From Bacteroidota bacterium (GTDB lineage Bacteria > Bacteroidota > Bacteroidia > Chitinophagales > Saprospiraceae): a DNA stretch of 64,000 bases. The DNA lies in the NCBI GenBank assembly GCA_030147525.1, contig JASBVF010000012.1, positions 105,307 to 169,306 of the forward strand, given 5' to 3'. Under the pieces are notes generated by a model. The model did no database searches. It had not been told where the DNA came from and saw only the letters and a program-made list of their open reading frames with translations. This document shows positions 44,998-53,700 of this stretch, in pieces (positions within the stretch are counted from its first letter, which is position 1; each line of letters starts with the position of its first letter). The translations under genes and the position numbers were made by a program.

Positions 44998-47900
44998 TCA
45001 TTCCCCCGGCAAAATCAACACCGGCAGCCCCGCCGCCCGGTACGCCGCATTGAACTCGCCGACCTCGTCGCCGGTGATCCGATCCATCTCCGTCTTCCAT
45101 GTTTTCCACTCGGCCAGCAGGTCTTCAAGGCGCTGCTTGGCGCCGGCGGTCGGGCGTGGATCGTGGGAGTCGATGGCCGATTTCAGGTTCAGCAATTCGG
45201 AGCTGAGCATGTTGCGGAAGTTGATCACGTCCTGAAAAGTCTCCTGCTTCGGCTGGATGAGTTTTTCCTCCCAGGCAGTGATGGCTTTCTGCACTTTTTC
45301 ACCCTGTTTCACCAGGCTGTCCTGCCCCTCCATTTTGCGAAGCAAAGCCAGCCGGTCGCCCAGTTGTTTTTTTACGCTGCGCAGGCGAATGACCGATTCG
45401 TGGATGCTCTCCACCGTTTCTTCGATGTGCGAAAGCACCGATTGCTGCTCCTCGAAGTCGGCGTGTGAAGCTTCCAGGCGTGGATCGGGCAGTACTTTCA
45501 CGCTCGTTTCCACGGTATCTTTTTTTGAAAAAAGCCGGAGCGTGTAATCCCCGGGCGCCACGAGGTGCCCCCGGTAGTCGCCCATCAGGAAGACGCCATC
45601 GATGCCGGGCGCTGTTTCCCTGCGGAGGTCCCAGTTGGAGCGGTTCAGTCCGGGCTTGGCGGGCAGAACCTGTGGTGGAGGTGGCCCGCCGGGTCCGCTT
45701 TTGAAACCCTCCGGCTTTTTGCTGGTCAGGGTGCGGATGATCTGGCCGTTTTTATCCAAAACTTCCAGCGTGAGGGTGAGGCTGTCCGCCCAGTTGTTCG
45801 GCAGCCAGTAGTCGAACGTGACGCCGCTGGCCGGGTTCTGGCCCGCATACGGCGAAGGCTGCGGAGCGGCGGCGATGGTGAATTTATGCGTTGTTTTTGG
45901 TTGAAAAACAGCGAGTTGAGTGGTGTCGGGCTTGCCCATCGTTTGCTGCAAAGCACCCAGGTCATCCAAAATCCAGAAGGCCCGCCCGGCAGTTGCTACG
46001 ACGAGATCGTTGTCCGAAACCACCAAATCCGTGATCGGGCAAACCGGCAAATTTGACTGAAACCGCTGCCAGTTTTTTCCATCGTCAAAACTCAGGTACA
46101 GCCCGTCCTCCGTGCCTGCGTAGAGCAGCCCCCGCTGTTTCGGGTCTTCCCGCACCACCCGCACAAAGTTGCCGGCAGGCAGACCGTTGACAGCTTTCCG
46201 CCAGTTTTTACCAAAATCGTTGGTGATAAAAATGTGTGGGGAGAGGTCGCCGAATTTGTACCCCGTCACCGCCAGGTAAGCTGTTGCCGGGTCGTGCGGC
46301 GAAACTTCGATGGCGTTGATGAGGCACTCCGGCAGGCCGGGCGGGGTGACGTTTTGCCATGTTTTACCCTCGTTTTCAGTGAGTTGCACCAGTCCGTCGT
46401 CGGTGCCTACCCAGATGACGCCGGCCTTGTGCGGCGAGCAGGCGATGTAGCTGATCGTGTTGTAAACCTCGCCGCCGGCAGCCTCGTTGGTGAATGGTTC
46501 GCCGCCGTCGCCATGTTTCGTCGAGTCGTTGCGGGTGAGGTCGGGGCTGATTTCCGCCCAACTGTTGCCCTCGTCGGAAGAGCGGAGCACAACGTTTGCG
46601 CCGTGGTAGATCACCTTCGGATTTTGCGGCTGTGCCACCACGGGGTTGTTCCAGTTGAAACGATATTTCTGATCCTTTGGCAGGGTGCCGAGGTTGAGTT
46701 GCGGGTAGGCCATCACGTCTTTCGACACTTCCGTTTTATGATCGTAAACGTCGATGCTGCCCTGGATGCAGGTGCCGTAAACCAACTCAGGATTGTCGGG
46801 ATCGAAGGCCAGAAAAGCGCTCTCGCAACCAGAAACGATGTACCAATCGCCTTCGCCGATGTAGCCGCCCATCGTTTTGCTGGCGATACAAACGGTGGAA
46901 TTATCCTGCTGCCCGGCGTAAATGTGATACGGGAAACGCCGGTCGGCAATGACCCGGTAAAACTGCGCCGTGGGTTGGTTCATTTGGCTCGACCAGGTCT
47001 GGCCGCCGTTGAAGGTGATGCAACCGCCGCCGTCGTTGGCGAGGATCATATTCTGCGGGTTGGCGGGGTTGATCCAGAGGTCGTGCTGGTCGCTGTGCGG
47101 GTTGGGAACGGGTTGAAAACTGCGCCCGCCGTCGGTGGATTTCAGCATGGGGGCATTGAGTACGTACACGCCGTCCGGGTTCACCGGGTCAGCAAAAATT
47201 TCGATGTAGTACCAGGCACGGGCCACAGTAACTCTTTGACTGTTAACCTGTTGCCACTTTTTGCCGCCGTCGTCGGAGCGATAGACGCCGCCTTTTTCGG
47301 CCTCGATGTTGGCGTACACCCGCTGCGGGTTGGCAGGTGAAACAGCCACAGCCACCTTGCCCATTTTTTCAGGCAGGCCTTCACTCAGACGCTCCCAGGT
47401 ATCGCCGCCGTCGGTCGATTTCCAGATGCCGCTACCCTCGCCGCCGGAGCGCACTTTCCAGGGCAGGCGCTGGTGGTCCCACATCCCGGCGTACAAAATC
47501 CGGGGGTTGGTCACGTCCATGCTGAGGTCGGCGGCACCGGTGGTTTCATTGACGAAAAGAATTTTTTCCCAGGTTTTGCCCCCGTCTTTGCTGCGATACA
47601 CGCCCCGGTCGATGCTGGGATTCCACAGCGCACCCTGCACGGCCACGTACACGAGATCAGGGTTTTGCGGGTGAATGCGAATGGCAGCGATGTGCCTCGA
47701 ATCGGGCAGGCCGGTGTGTTTCCAGGTTTTGCCGGCGTCGGTACTTTTGTACATGCCGTCGCCGTGAGAGGTCATCACGCCCCGCACAGGGTGTTCGCCC
47801 ATGCCGAGGTAGATCACGTTTTTATCGCTGGCCGCAATGGCGATAGCGCCCACGGAGCCGCTTTTTAAAAAACCGTCCGAGATATTTTTCCAGGTGTAGC

Positions 47901-48153
47901 CTGCGTCCTCCGTTTTCCAGACGCCGCCGCCGGTGCTGCCAAAGTAGTAGGTCATCGGATCGCCCGGTACGCCTACAGCCGCTACGGATCGCCCGCCACG
48001 GAAGGGGCCGATGTTGCGGAATTGCAGGGTCTGAAAGGATTGATGGATTGGAGGATTGGAGGATTGGAGGGGCTGGAGGGACTGGGCCTTCTTTTTTTGT
48101 GAAAATGCGGTGAGGGTGCAGCAAAGCAGCAACAGGGTCAATGTCCTTTTCAT
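44998..48153 (-). CDS. Secreted sortilin/VPS10-like BNR beta-propeller protein
   Basis: 1051 residues with a signal peptide ([19 protein letters not shown]). Many BNR/Asp-box turns of the form S-x-D-x-G-x-T-W ([57 protein letters not shown]) build about two propellers over residues 40-720. The C-terminal part has a beta domain and a helical end with coiled-coil character ([24 protein letters not shown]). Known family members are often called glycosyl hydrolases, but no catalytic site is evident. The stretch after the signal ([20 protein letters not shown]) is encoded by a simple quasi-repeat. Confidence 0.85.
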   Translation of the reverse strand: MKRTLTLLLLCCTLTAFSQKKKAQSLQPLQSSNPPIHQSFQTLQFRNIGPFRGGRSVAAVGVPGDPMTYYFGSTGGGVWKTEDAGYTWKNISDGFLKSGSVGAIAIAASDKNVIYLGMGEHPVRGVMTSHGDGMYKSTDAGKTWKHTGLPDSRHIAAIRIHPQNPDLVYVAVQGALWNPSIDRGVYRSKDGGKTWEKILFVNETTGAADLSMDVTNPRILYAGMWDHQRLPWKVRSGGEGSGIWKSTDGGDTWERLSEGLPEKMGKVAVAVSPANPQRVYANIEAEKGGVYRSDDGGKKWQQVNSQRVTVARAWYYIEIFADPVNPDGVYVLNAPMLKSTDGGRSFQPVPNPHSDQHDLWINPANPQNMILANDGGGCITFNGGQTWSSQMNQPTAQFYRVIADRRFPYHIYAGQQDNSTVCIASKTMGGYIGEGDWYIVSGCESAFLAFDPDNPELVYGTCIQGSIDVYDHKTEVSKDVMAYPQLNLGTLPKDQKYRFNWNNPVVAQPQNPKVIYHGANVVLRSSDEGNSWAEISPDLTRNDSTKHGDGGEPFTNEAAGGEVYNTISYIACSPHKAGVIWVGTDDGLVQLTENEGKTWQNVTPPGLPECLINAIEVSPHDPATAYLAVTGYKFGDLSPHIFITNDFGKNWRKAVNGLPAGNFVRVVREDPKQRGLLYAGTEDGLYLSFDDGKNWQRFQSNLPVCPITDLVVSDNDLVVATAGRAFWILDDLGALQQTMGKPDTTQLAVFQPKTTHKFTIAAAPQPSPYAGQNPASGVTFDYWLPNNWADSLTLTLEVLDKNGQIIRTLTSKKPEGFKSGPGGPPPPQVLPAKPGLNRSNWDLRRETAPGIDGVFLMGDYRGHLVAPGDYTLRLFSKKDTVETSVKVLPDPRLEASHADFEEQQSVLSHIEETVESIHESVIRLRSVKKQLGDRLALLRKMEGQDSLVKQGEKVQKAITAWEEKLIQPKQETFQDVINFRNMLSSELLNLKSAIDSHDPRPTAGAKQRLEDLLAEWKTWKTEMDRITGDEVGEFNAAYRAAGLPVLILPGE

Positions 48154-48169
48154 AATTTTCGTTTTGAGT

Positions 48170-48183
48170 GTAACGCCGGCTTA
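48170..48183. repeat. Fragment of a family A repeat arm
   Basis: GTAACGCCGGCTTA resembles the left arm of the family A doublets (GTAACGTCGGCTTTAG). It lies on the near side of the family C element, and a family A right half lies on the far side. Confidence 0.35.
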
Positions 48184-48221
48184 TTGAGATTGAAAAAATA
48201 ACCGAGTTTTTCCCGCCCTGC

Positions 48222-48321
48222 CTTGTCATCGCCGCAGGCGACCTGCAACGTTACGAGGGAAGTCACGACGGCACTTTTTGCAGCTCTTTTGACGTAGCAG
48301 GTTGCCTGCGGCAATGACAAG
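48222..48321. repeat. REPIN-like inverted doublet, family C
   Basis: Arms of about 24 bases (from 48222 and to 48321) pair with two G-T type mismatches; the spacer is about 45 bases. Each arm has a palindrome (right arm TTGCC-TGC-GGCAA). The foot reads GTAGCAGG on one side and GTAACG (complement) on the other, the GTRG-like mark typical of REP sequences. Confidence 0.75.
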
Positions 48322-48359
48322 GTTCGCAGCTATAAAATTGGTTAAAAAGTCAAAGTCAA

Positions 48360-48400
48360 TTAGCCGGCGAAACGTGGACGCCGGCTGAAGCCGACGCTAC
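48360..48400. repeat. REPIN-like doublet, family A, truncated copy 3
   Basis: TTAGCCGGCG, 9 bases, then the complete other arm (CGCCGGCTGAAGCCGACG, followed by CTAC). The left arm lacks its outer half. It follows the family C element directly. Confidence 0.7.
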
Positions 48401-48433
48401 GTTCAGCAGGCAAAATAGCGTTTTTTTGAAAAA

Positions 48434-49648
48434 CTACTCTCCCCCTCCCTTCTTGCTCCCCCGGTACAGCTCAAACTTGTGCAGCCTGCACTCCAGCGAG
48501 CCATTGTAAAGCTGGACTTTCCGGGAAGGCCGCAACCCGACGAACTTCAGCGCAGGAATATCGGAGCTGATAATCCAGGCATCGTGGCCGGGGTAGTGGT
48601 GCTTGAGGCGGGTGCCAATTTCACCATAAAATTCCTTCAAATCCTCCACCTCCAGCCGCTCGCCGTAAGGCGGGTTGATGACGATGATGCCGTTGTTATT
48701 CGCTGATTCTGATTTCAGAAAATCTTCCTGTTTGAAATCAATCAGGTCTGCCACACCGGCACGTTCGGCGTTTTGGCGGGCCATGTCCAGCGATGGTTTG
48801 TCGAGGTCACGGGCGAAGATGTTGCCCTCGAAGGGTTGGATTTGTTCCTCCGCTTCCAGCCTGATTTTTTTCCAGAGGGCGGCGTCAAAGTCCCGCCATT
48901 TTTCAAAAATAAAACTACGGCCACGCCCCGGCGGCATGCGCCGTGCCAGCAGTGCTGCTTCGATGGCGAAGGTACCGGAGCCGCACATCGGGTCGATGAA
49001 ATCTTCGCTGCCGTCCCAGCCGGTCATGAGGATGATGCCGGCTGCAAGCACTTCGTTGATGGGCGCTTCGGTGCGGGAGAGGCGGTAGCCCCGCCGGTCG
49101 AGGTGCTGTCCGGAGCTGTCGAGCGAGAGGGTGCAGGTTCGGTCGTAGATGTGCAGGTTGATGCGCAGGTCGGGGTCACGGGTGTCCACGGAGGGGCGTT
49201 TGCCGTAGCGGTCCCGGAATTGGTCGGCGATGGCGTCCTTGGTTTTGAGGGCGATAAATTTGGAGTGTTTAAAAATCTCGCTGTTGCTCGTACCGTCAAT
49301 GGCGAAGGTGTGGCCGGGCGTCAGGAATTCGCTCCAGCGGATGTCCCGCACCCGCTCGTAAAGTTGCCGCTCGTTGTTCGCCTGAAAGGTGACCATCGGT
49401 TTGAGCACCCGCAGGGCCGTGCGCAGGTGGAGGTTGCATTTGTAGAGCAGTTCCTGGTTGCCGGTGAACTGCACGGCCCGGTTCAGGATTTCGACTTCGG
49501 AGACGCCAAGAGCTTTCAGCTCTTCGGCCAGCACGGGCTCCAGCCCGAACTGGGTTTTGATGGTGATGGTGAAATTATTCAAGTGCTTGTTTTTCAAAGT
49601 GAAGGGGCAAAGGTAAGGGAGATTGATGAGAGGGAGAGGGAAATGCAC
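48434..49648 (-). CDS. THUMP-domain class I SAM-dependent RNA methyltransferase (RlmL/YpsC-like)
   Basis: 404 residues. N-terminal THUMP domain (IKTQFGLEPVLAEELKALGVSEVEI; LRTALRVLKPMVTFQA), then the methyltransferase with FIDPMCGSGTFAIEAALLA and the catalytic NPPYGERL. The family methylates N2 of guanine in 23S rRNA. The ATG at 49648 gives a 22-residue N-terminal extension; family members start near the TTG at 49582 (LNNFTITIKTQFGLE), which may be the true start. Confidence 0.9.
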   Translation of the reverse strand: MHFPLPLINLPYLCPFTLKNKHLNNFTITIKTQFGLEPVLAEELKALGVSEVEILNRAVQFTGNQELLYKCNLHLRTALRVLKPMVTFQANNERQLYERVRDIRWSEFLTPGHTFAIDGTSNSEIFKHSKFIALKTKDAIADQFRDRYGKRPSVDTRDPDLRINLHIYDRTCTLSLDSSGQHLDRRGYRLSRTEAPINEVLAAGIILMTGWDGSEDFIDPMCGSGTFAIEAALLARRMPPGRGRSFIFEKWRDFDAALWKKIRLEAEEQIQPFEGNIFARDLDKPSLDMARQNAERAGVADLIDFKQEDFLKSESANNNGIIVINPPYGERLEVEDLKEFYGEIGTRLKHHYPGHDAWIISSDIPALKFVGLRPSRKVQLYNGSLECRLHKFELYRGSKKGGGE

Positions 49649-49669
49649 AGCTTCAAAAGACTAACAAAA

Positions 49670-49707
49670 TTTGGACATAGGGGAAAGGGGTAAAAACACT
49701 AACTTTG
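49670..49707 (+). promoter_or_regulatory. Possible promoter of the AbiEii-type module
   Basis: TAACTTTG (49700-49707) fits the -7 consensus; TTTG at 49670-49673 is 26 bases upstream, longer than ideal. The -7 box overlaps a TTG (49705), so that TTG is not the start of the next gene. Confidence 0.4.
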
Positions 49708-49725
49708 GCAGAAAAAAATCAGGAC

Positions 49726-50010
49726 ATGCAGCTTTCGAAAGTTATCTTCTGGGATACCGACTATCATAAAATTGATTGGCACAAAAAAGCCCGTTTCATC
49801 ATTGGTCGTGTCCTGATGTACGGTACTATCGACGACTGGAACACAATCAAGCAATTTTACGGTTTAGAACGCATAAAAAATGAAATGCTCGAGGAGCGGT
49901 ACCTGGATAAAAAAGCGCTTAGTTTCTTGTGTTGTATTTTTAACCTTCCAAAAGAAAAATTTCGATGCTATACCGAGCAACAGTCCTATCCGGCACACTG
50001 GAACTTTTGA
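49726..50010 (+). CDS. Small protein preceding an AbiEii-type toxin (DUF6922-like, probable antitoxin)
   Basis: 94 residues from the ATG at 49726 (MQLSKVIFWDTDYHKIDWHKKARFIIGRVL). The pattern FWDxxxxxIDWxxxxxxIIxRVLxYG is the hallmark of small Bacteroidota proteins found directly before nucleotidyltransferase toxins; I recall them as DUF6922. Its end overlaps the start of the next gene by 46 bases. AT-rich like its partner, unlike the flanking genes, which suggests transfer. Antitoxin role is inferred from position. Confidence 0.7.
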   Translation: MQLSKVIFWDTDYHKIDWHKKARFIIGRVLMYGTIDDWNTIKQFYGLERIKNEMLEERYLDKKALSFLCCIFNLPKEKFRCYTEQQSYPAHWNF

Positions 50011-50582
50011 AAAAAATCATGGAAAAACCTGCTTTCAATGGCTATTACCTGGCAGGTGGAACTTCTCTGGCGCTCCAAATTGGGCACAGAATTTCCGTTG
50101 ATCTTGACTTTTTTGGAAATCAGCCTTTTGAGCCGCTGGAAATACTGGATGAGTTAACCGATTGTGCTCCTGTTTCAATACTTTCACAAAGCAAAAATAT
50201 TCTCGTTTTAAATGTTCAGGGGGTAAAAGTGGATTTTGTAAACTACCGTTATCCCCTGATCAGGCCTCCGGTTTTAGAGGAAGGTTTGTGACTTCTTTCT
50301 TCACCTGACATCGGTGCAATGAAGCTGACGGCTATTGCAGGAAGGGGGAGGAAACGGGATTTTTACGATTTATTTTTCTTGCTGCGCAAATATTCTTTGC
50401 CGGAATTAATGAGATTTTACAATGAAAAATTTGAGGATGGCTCTGAATTTAAGGTCGTTCGCAGTTTGACATATTTTGAAGATGCAGATCAAGATGAAGA
50501 CGTTCAATTACTCCAGGAAAAAGTTGAGTGGAAAGAGGTGAAAAAAGCTATACTTCACGAAGTCAAACAACACTATCGTTGA
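49965..50582 (+). pseudogene. AbiEii/AbiGii-type nucleotidyltransferase toxin interrupted by an in-frame TGA
   Basis: The frame reads through the whole family except for one TGA at 50289-50291. Before it: GYYLAGGTSLALQIGHRISVDLDFF (nucleotidyltransferase GGTS and DLDFF motifs) and RPPVLEEGL. After it in the same frame: LLSSPDIGAMKLTAIAGRGRKRDFYDLFFLL, the normal C-terminal half. Relatives usually have Arg at the stop position (G-[IL]-R-L-L-S-P), so CGA to TGA is the simplest explanation. The two pieces could only work if joined by readthrough or as a split protein. Confidence 0.82.
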
Positions 50583-50751
50583 ATGTAATTGATAGAATTT
50601 TGATGTGAATACCCTAATTTTCTTAGCAGAAGAAAATTAATACTCCATTAGCTTTTTTAAACAAGGTTAAAGTAACTTCAACATGCAGGCGTCTGACTTT
50701 TTGAAAAAAAAAGAGCCGCTGAAAATCAAACACATACAACTGCCTTCGCCA

Positions 50752-53700
50752 ATGAACAACCACTACACCCGACTACTGCTGCCGCTACTCCTGTCATCCC
50801 TCATTCCTCATTCCTCATTCTCCCAATGCCCCCTCACCGTCAATGCCGGCCCCGACCAGGTTGTCTGCAACCCCGGCGGTGCGGCCACGCTCAGCGGCAG
50901 CGTCATTGGCAACAGCCTCGGTTTTGCCTGGACGCCAACCACCGGCCTCAGCAACCCCAACAGCCTCACACCTACGGCCACCGTCACCGGCCCGGCCACC
51001 TACACGCTCACTGCCCAGGCCATCGACCCCAGCGCCCCGAACCTGGTCACCAACGGAGCCTTCGAAGCCGGTAACGTGGGTTTTACCAGCAGCTACACGT
51101 TCAATCCACAACCCATCACGCCCGGCACTTACGTTATCACCACTTCGCCGTCGCTCGTCCTTTCCAGTTTCCCGCCCTGCGACGACCACACCTTCGGCAA
51201 CGGCACCGGCAACATGCTGCTCGTCAACGGCGCCGGCACACCCGGCGCTAACGTCTGGTGCCAGACCATTCCGGTGATGCCCAACACGTTTTACGTGATG
51301 AGCGCATGGGTGGCTTCGTCACCCATTTCGCCACCGCAGTTGCAGTTCAACGTGAACGGATCGCCTGTGGGTAACCCCTTCCAGACGAGCGGTGGCGGCT
51401 GCAACTGGCAGCAGTTTTCAGCTACCTGGAATTCCGGGGCGTCGGCTACTGCCACCGTTTGCATCGTTTCACTCAACTCCGGCAACGGCCTCTTCGGCGA
51501 TGATTTTGCGCTCGACGACATCGCCATGTCAGCCGCCTGCTCCGTCTCCGACCAGGTCAGCGTCTCCGTGGCACAGGTGGACGCCGTGCTGCCGTTTTCC
51601 GTTTTTTTGCCTTGCAATGCTGCGCAAACGGGTATCCAACTCGACGGCAGCGCTTCCACCAGCGGCCCCGGCATCAGCTACCAGTGGACCGGCCCCGGCA
51701 TCCTCTCCGGCGCCAATACGCCCGTCGCCACCGTGAACGCCACGGGCAACTACACCCTCACCGTCACCTACACCAATGGCCCCACCGTCTGCACGGATGC
51801 AGCCTCCATCGACGTTTTACCCGACCCCAACATCGTAATCGCTGGCGCAAATGCCCCGAACAACCTGAACTGCGATTTCCCCAACGTCACCCTCGACGGC
51901 GGCGGCTCCAGCAGCGGCCCGACCATCAGCTACGGCTGGACGTATGTGCCCGGCCCCGGCGGCGTGCCGCCCGGCATTGTTTCCGGGGGTGCTTCGCAAT
52001 ATCCCACCGTCAATCAGCCGGGGGTGTACACGCTCACGGTGACCAACTCCGTCAGCGGCTGCACGGCGACGGCATCGGTGGCTGTCACAGCCAATTTTAC
52101 CCAACCCACTGCCTCGGCCAGCGTGTCCGACACGCTCGACTGCCTCACTGCCACGCTCACGTTGAGCGGGACGGGGAGCAGCACGGGGGCGCAGTTTGCA
52201 TATTTTTGGACGCACAGCCCCGGCGGCGGCATCGTTTCCGGTGCAAACACGCTCAACAACTGCATCGTGGATGCGCCCGGCACTTACACGCTTACCGTGG
52301 AGAACCAGCAAAACGGCTGCACGGCCGTGGCTTTCGCCGTCGTGGTTGAAAATGTGACACCGCCCATTGCGGCGGCAGCCGCACCCAACAACCTCGACTG
52401 CGCCACGCCCACCGTCCAACTCGACGGCAGCGGATCGAGCACGGGTACAAGTTTCACCTACAACTGGACGACCGCCAACGGCAACATCACCGCAGGTGCT
52501 ACCACGCTGACACCCACGGTCAACCTCGCCGGAACTTACATCCTCACCGTCACCAACGCCGCCAACGGCTGCACGGCCACTGCCAGCGCTACCGTCAGCG
52601 GGAATGCCACCGTACCAGTCGCCGAGGCAGGCCCGGCGATGATGCTCGGTTGCAGCGGGAACCCCGTGCAACTCAACGGCAGCGGGTCGAGCAGCGGGGC
52701 AAATTTTACGTATCTCTGGACGACCTCCGGCAGTGGCATTTTAAATGGTGAAACGACCCTCACGCCCCAGGTCAACGCTCCCGGCCAATATTTTTTAACC
52801 GTCACCAACACCGCCAACGGCTGCACGGCCGTGGACAGCGTCGCCGTCACGCAGAACGCCAGCGCCCCCACCGTCGTGATCGCCCAGCCGGATACTTTGG
52901 ATTGTGAAACGACCAGCCTCACGCTTGACGCCAGCGGCTCGTCCGGCGGGGAAATTTCCTGGACTTTCACCCCTCCTTCAGGAGGGGCCGGGGGAGGCTT
53001 TGTGAATGGTGAAGCGACCCTCACGCCCGTCGTCGATGCCCCCGGCGTGTACACACTCACACTGACGGAGCAGGGGAGTGGCTGTTCCGCCAGCGCCAGC
53101 GTGACCGTGGTGCAGGACACCGTTTCACCCAACGCCAGCGCCGGGCCGGATGTGACGCTGACGTGTATTTCACCCACTGCCACCCTTGACGGTAGTGGAT
53201 CGAGTACGGGCGTGAATTTCACCTACCAGTGGGCCTACACCCCTCCTTCAGGAGGGGCCGGAGGAGGTTTCGTTTCCGGTGAAACGACGCCCACACCCGA
53301 CATCGACGGCCCCGGAACCTACATCCTCACCGTCGCTAATACGGCCAATGGCTGCACGGCTACCGACACAGTTTTTGTTTTTGAAAATATTACCCCGCCC
53401 ATCGCCGAGGCAGGCGAACCGGCCACGCTCACCTGTGCCGAACCCATCGCCACGCTCGACGGCAGCGGGTCGAGCCAGGGGCTGAATTTCACCTACAGCT
53501 GGACTTTCACGCCACCGCCCGGCGGCGGAACGGGTGGCATCGTTTCCGGTGCAACGACCCTGACACCGGAGGTGGATGAAAACGGCCTCTACTTTCTCAC
53601 GGTCACCGATATCGTCAACGGTTGCACGGCGGTGGACAGCGTGGCGGTGGGCGTTTTCGCCAGCTTTCCCAGTGTGCAGATCGCCCCTGCGGACACGCTG

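Noticed and set aside
45565..47340. Long plus-strand open frames opposite the propeller protein (up to 368 codons)
   Set aside because: They arise from codon bias of the GC-rich minus-strand gene; no motif, signal peptide or start context supports them.
51612..52349. 245-codon frame rich in Arg/His/Gln overlapping the adhesin
   Set aside because: It is a frame-shifted reading of the repeat array; its composition is an artefact of the repeats.
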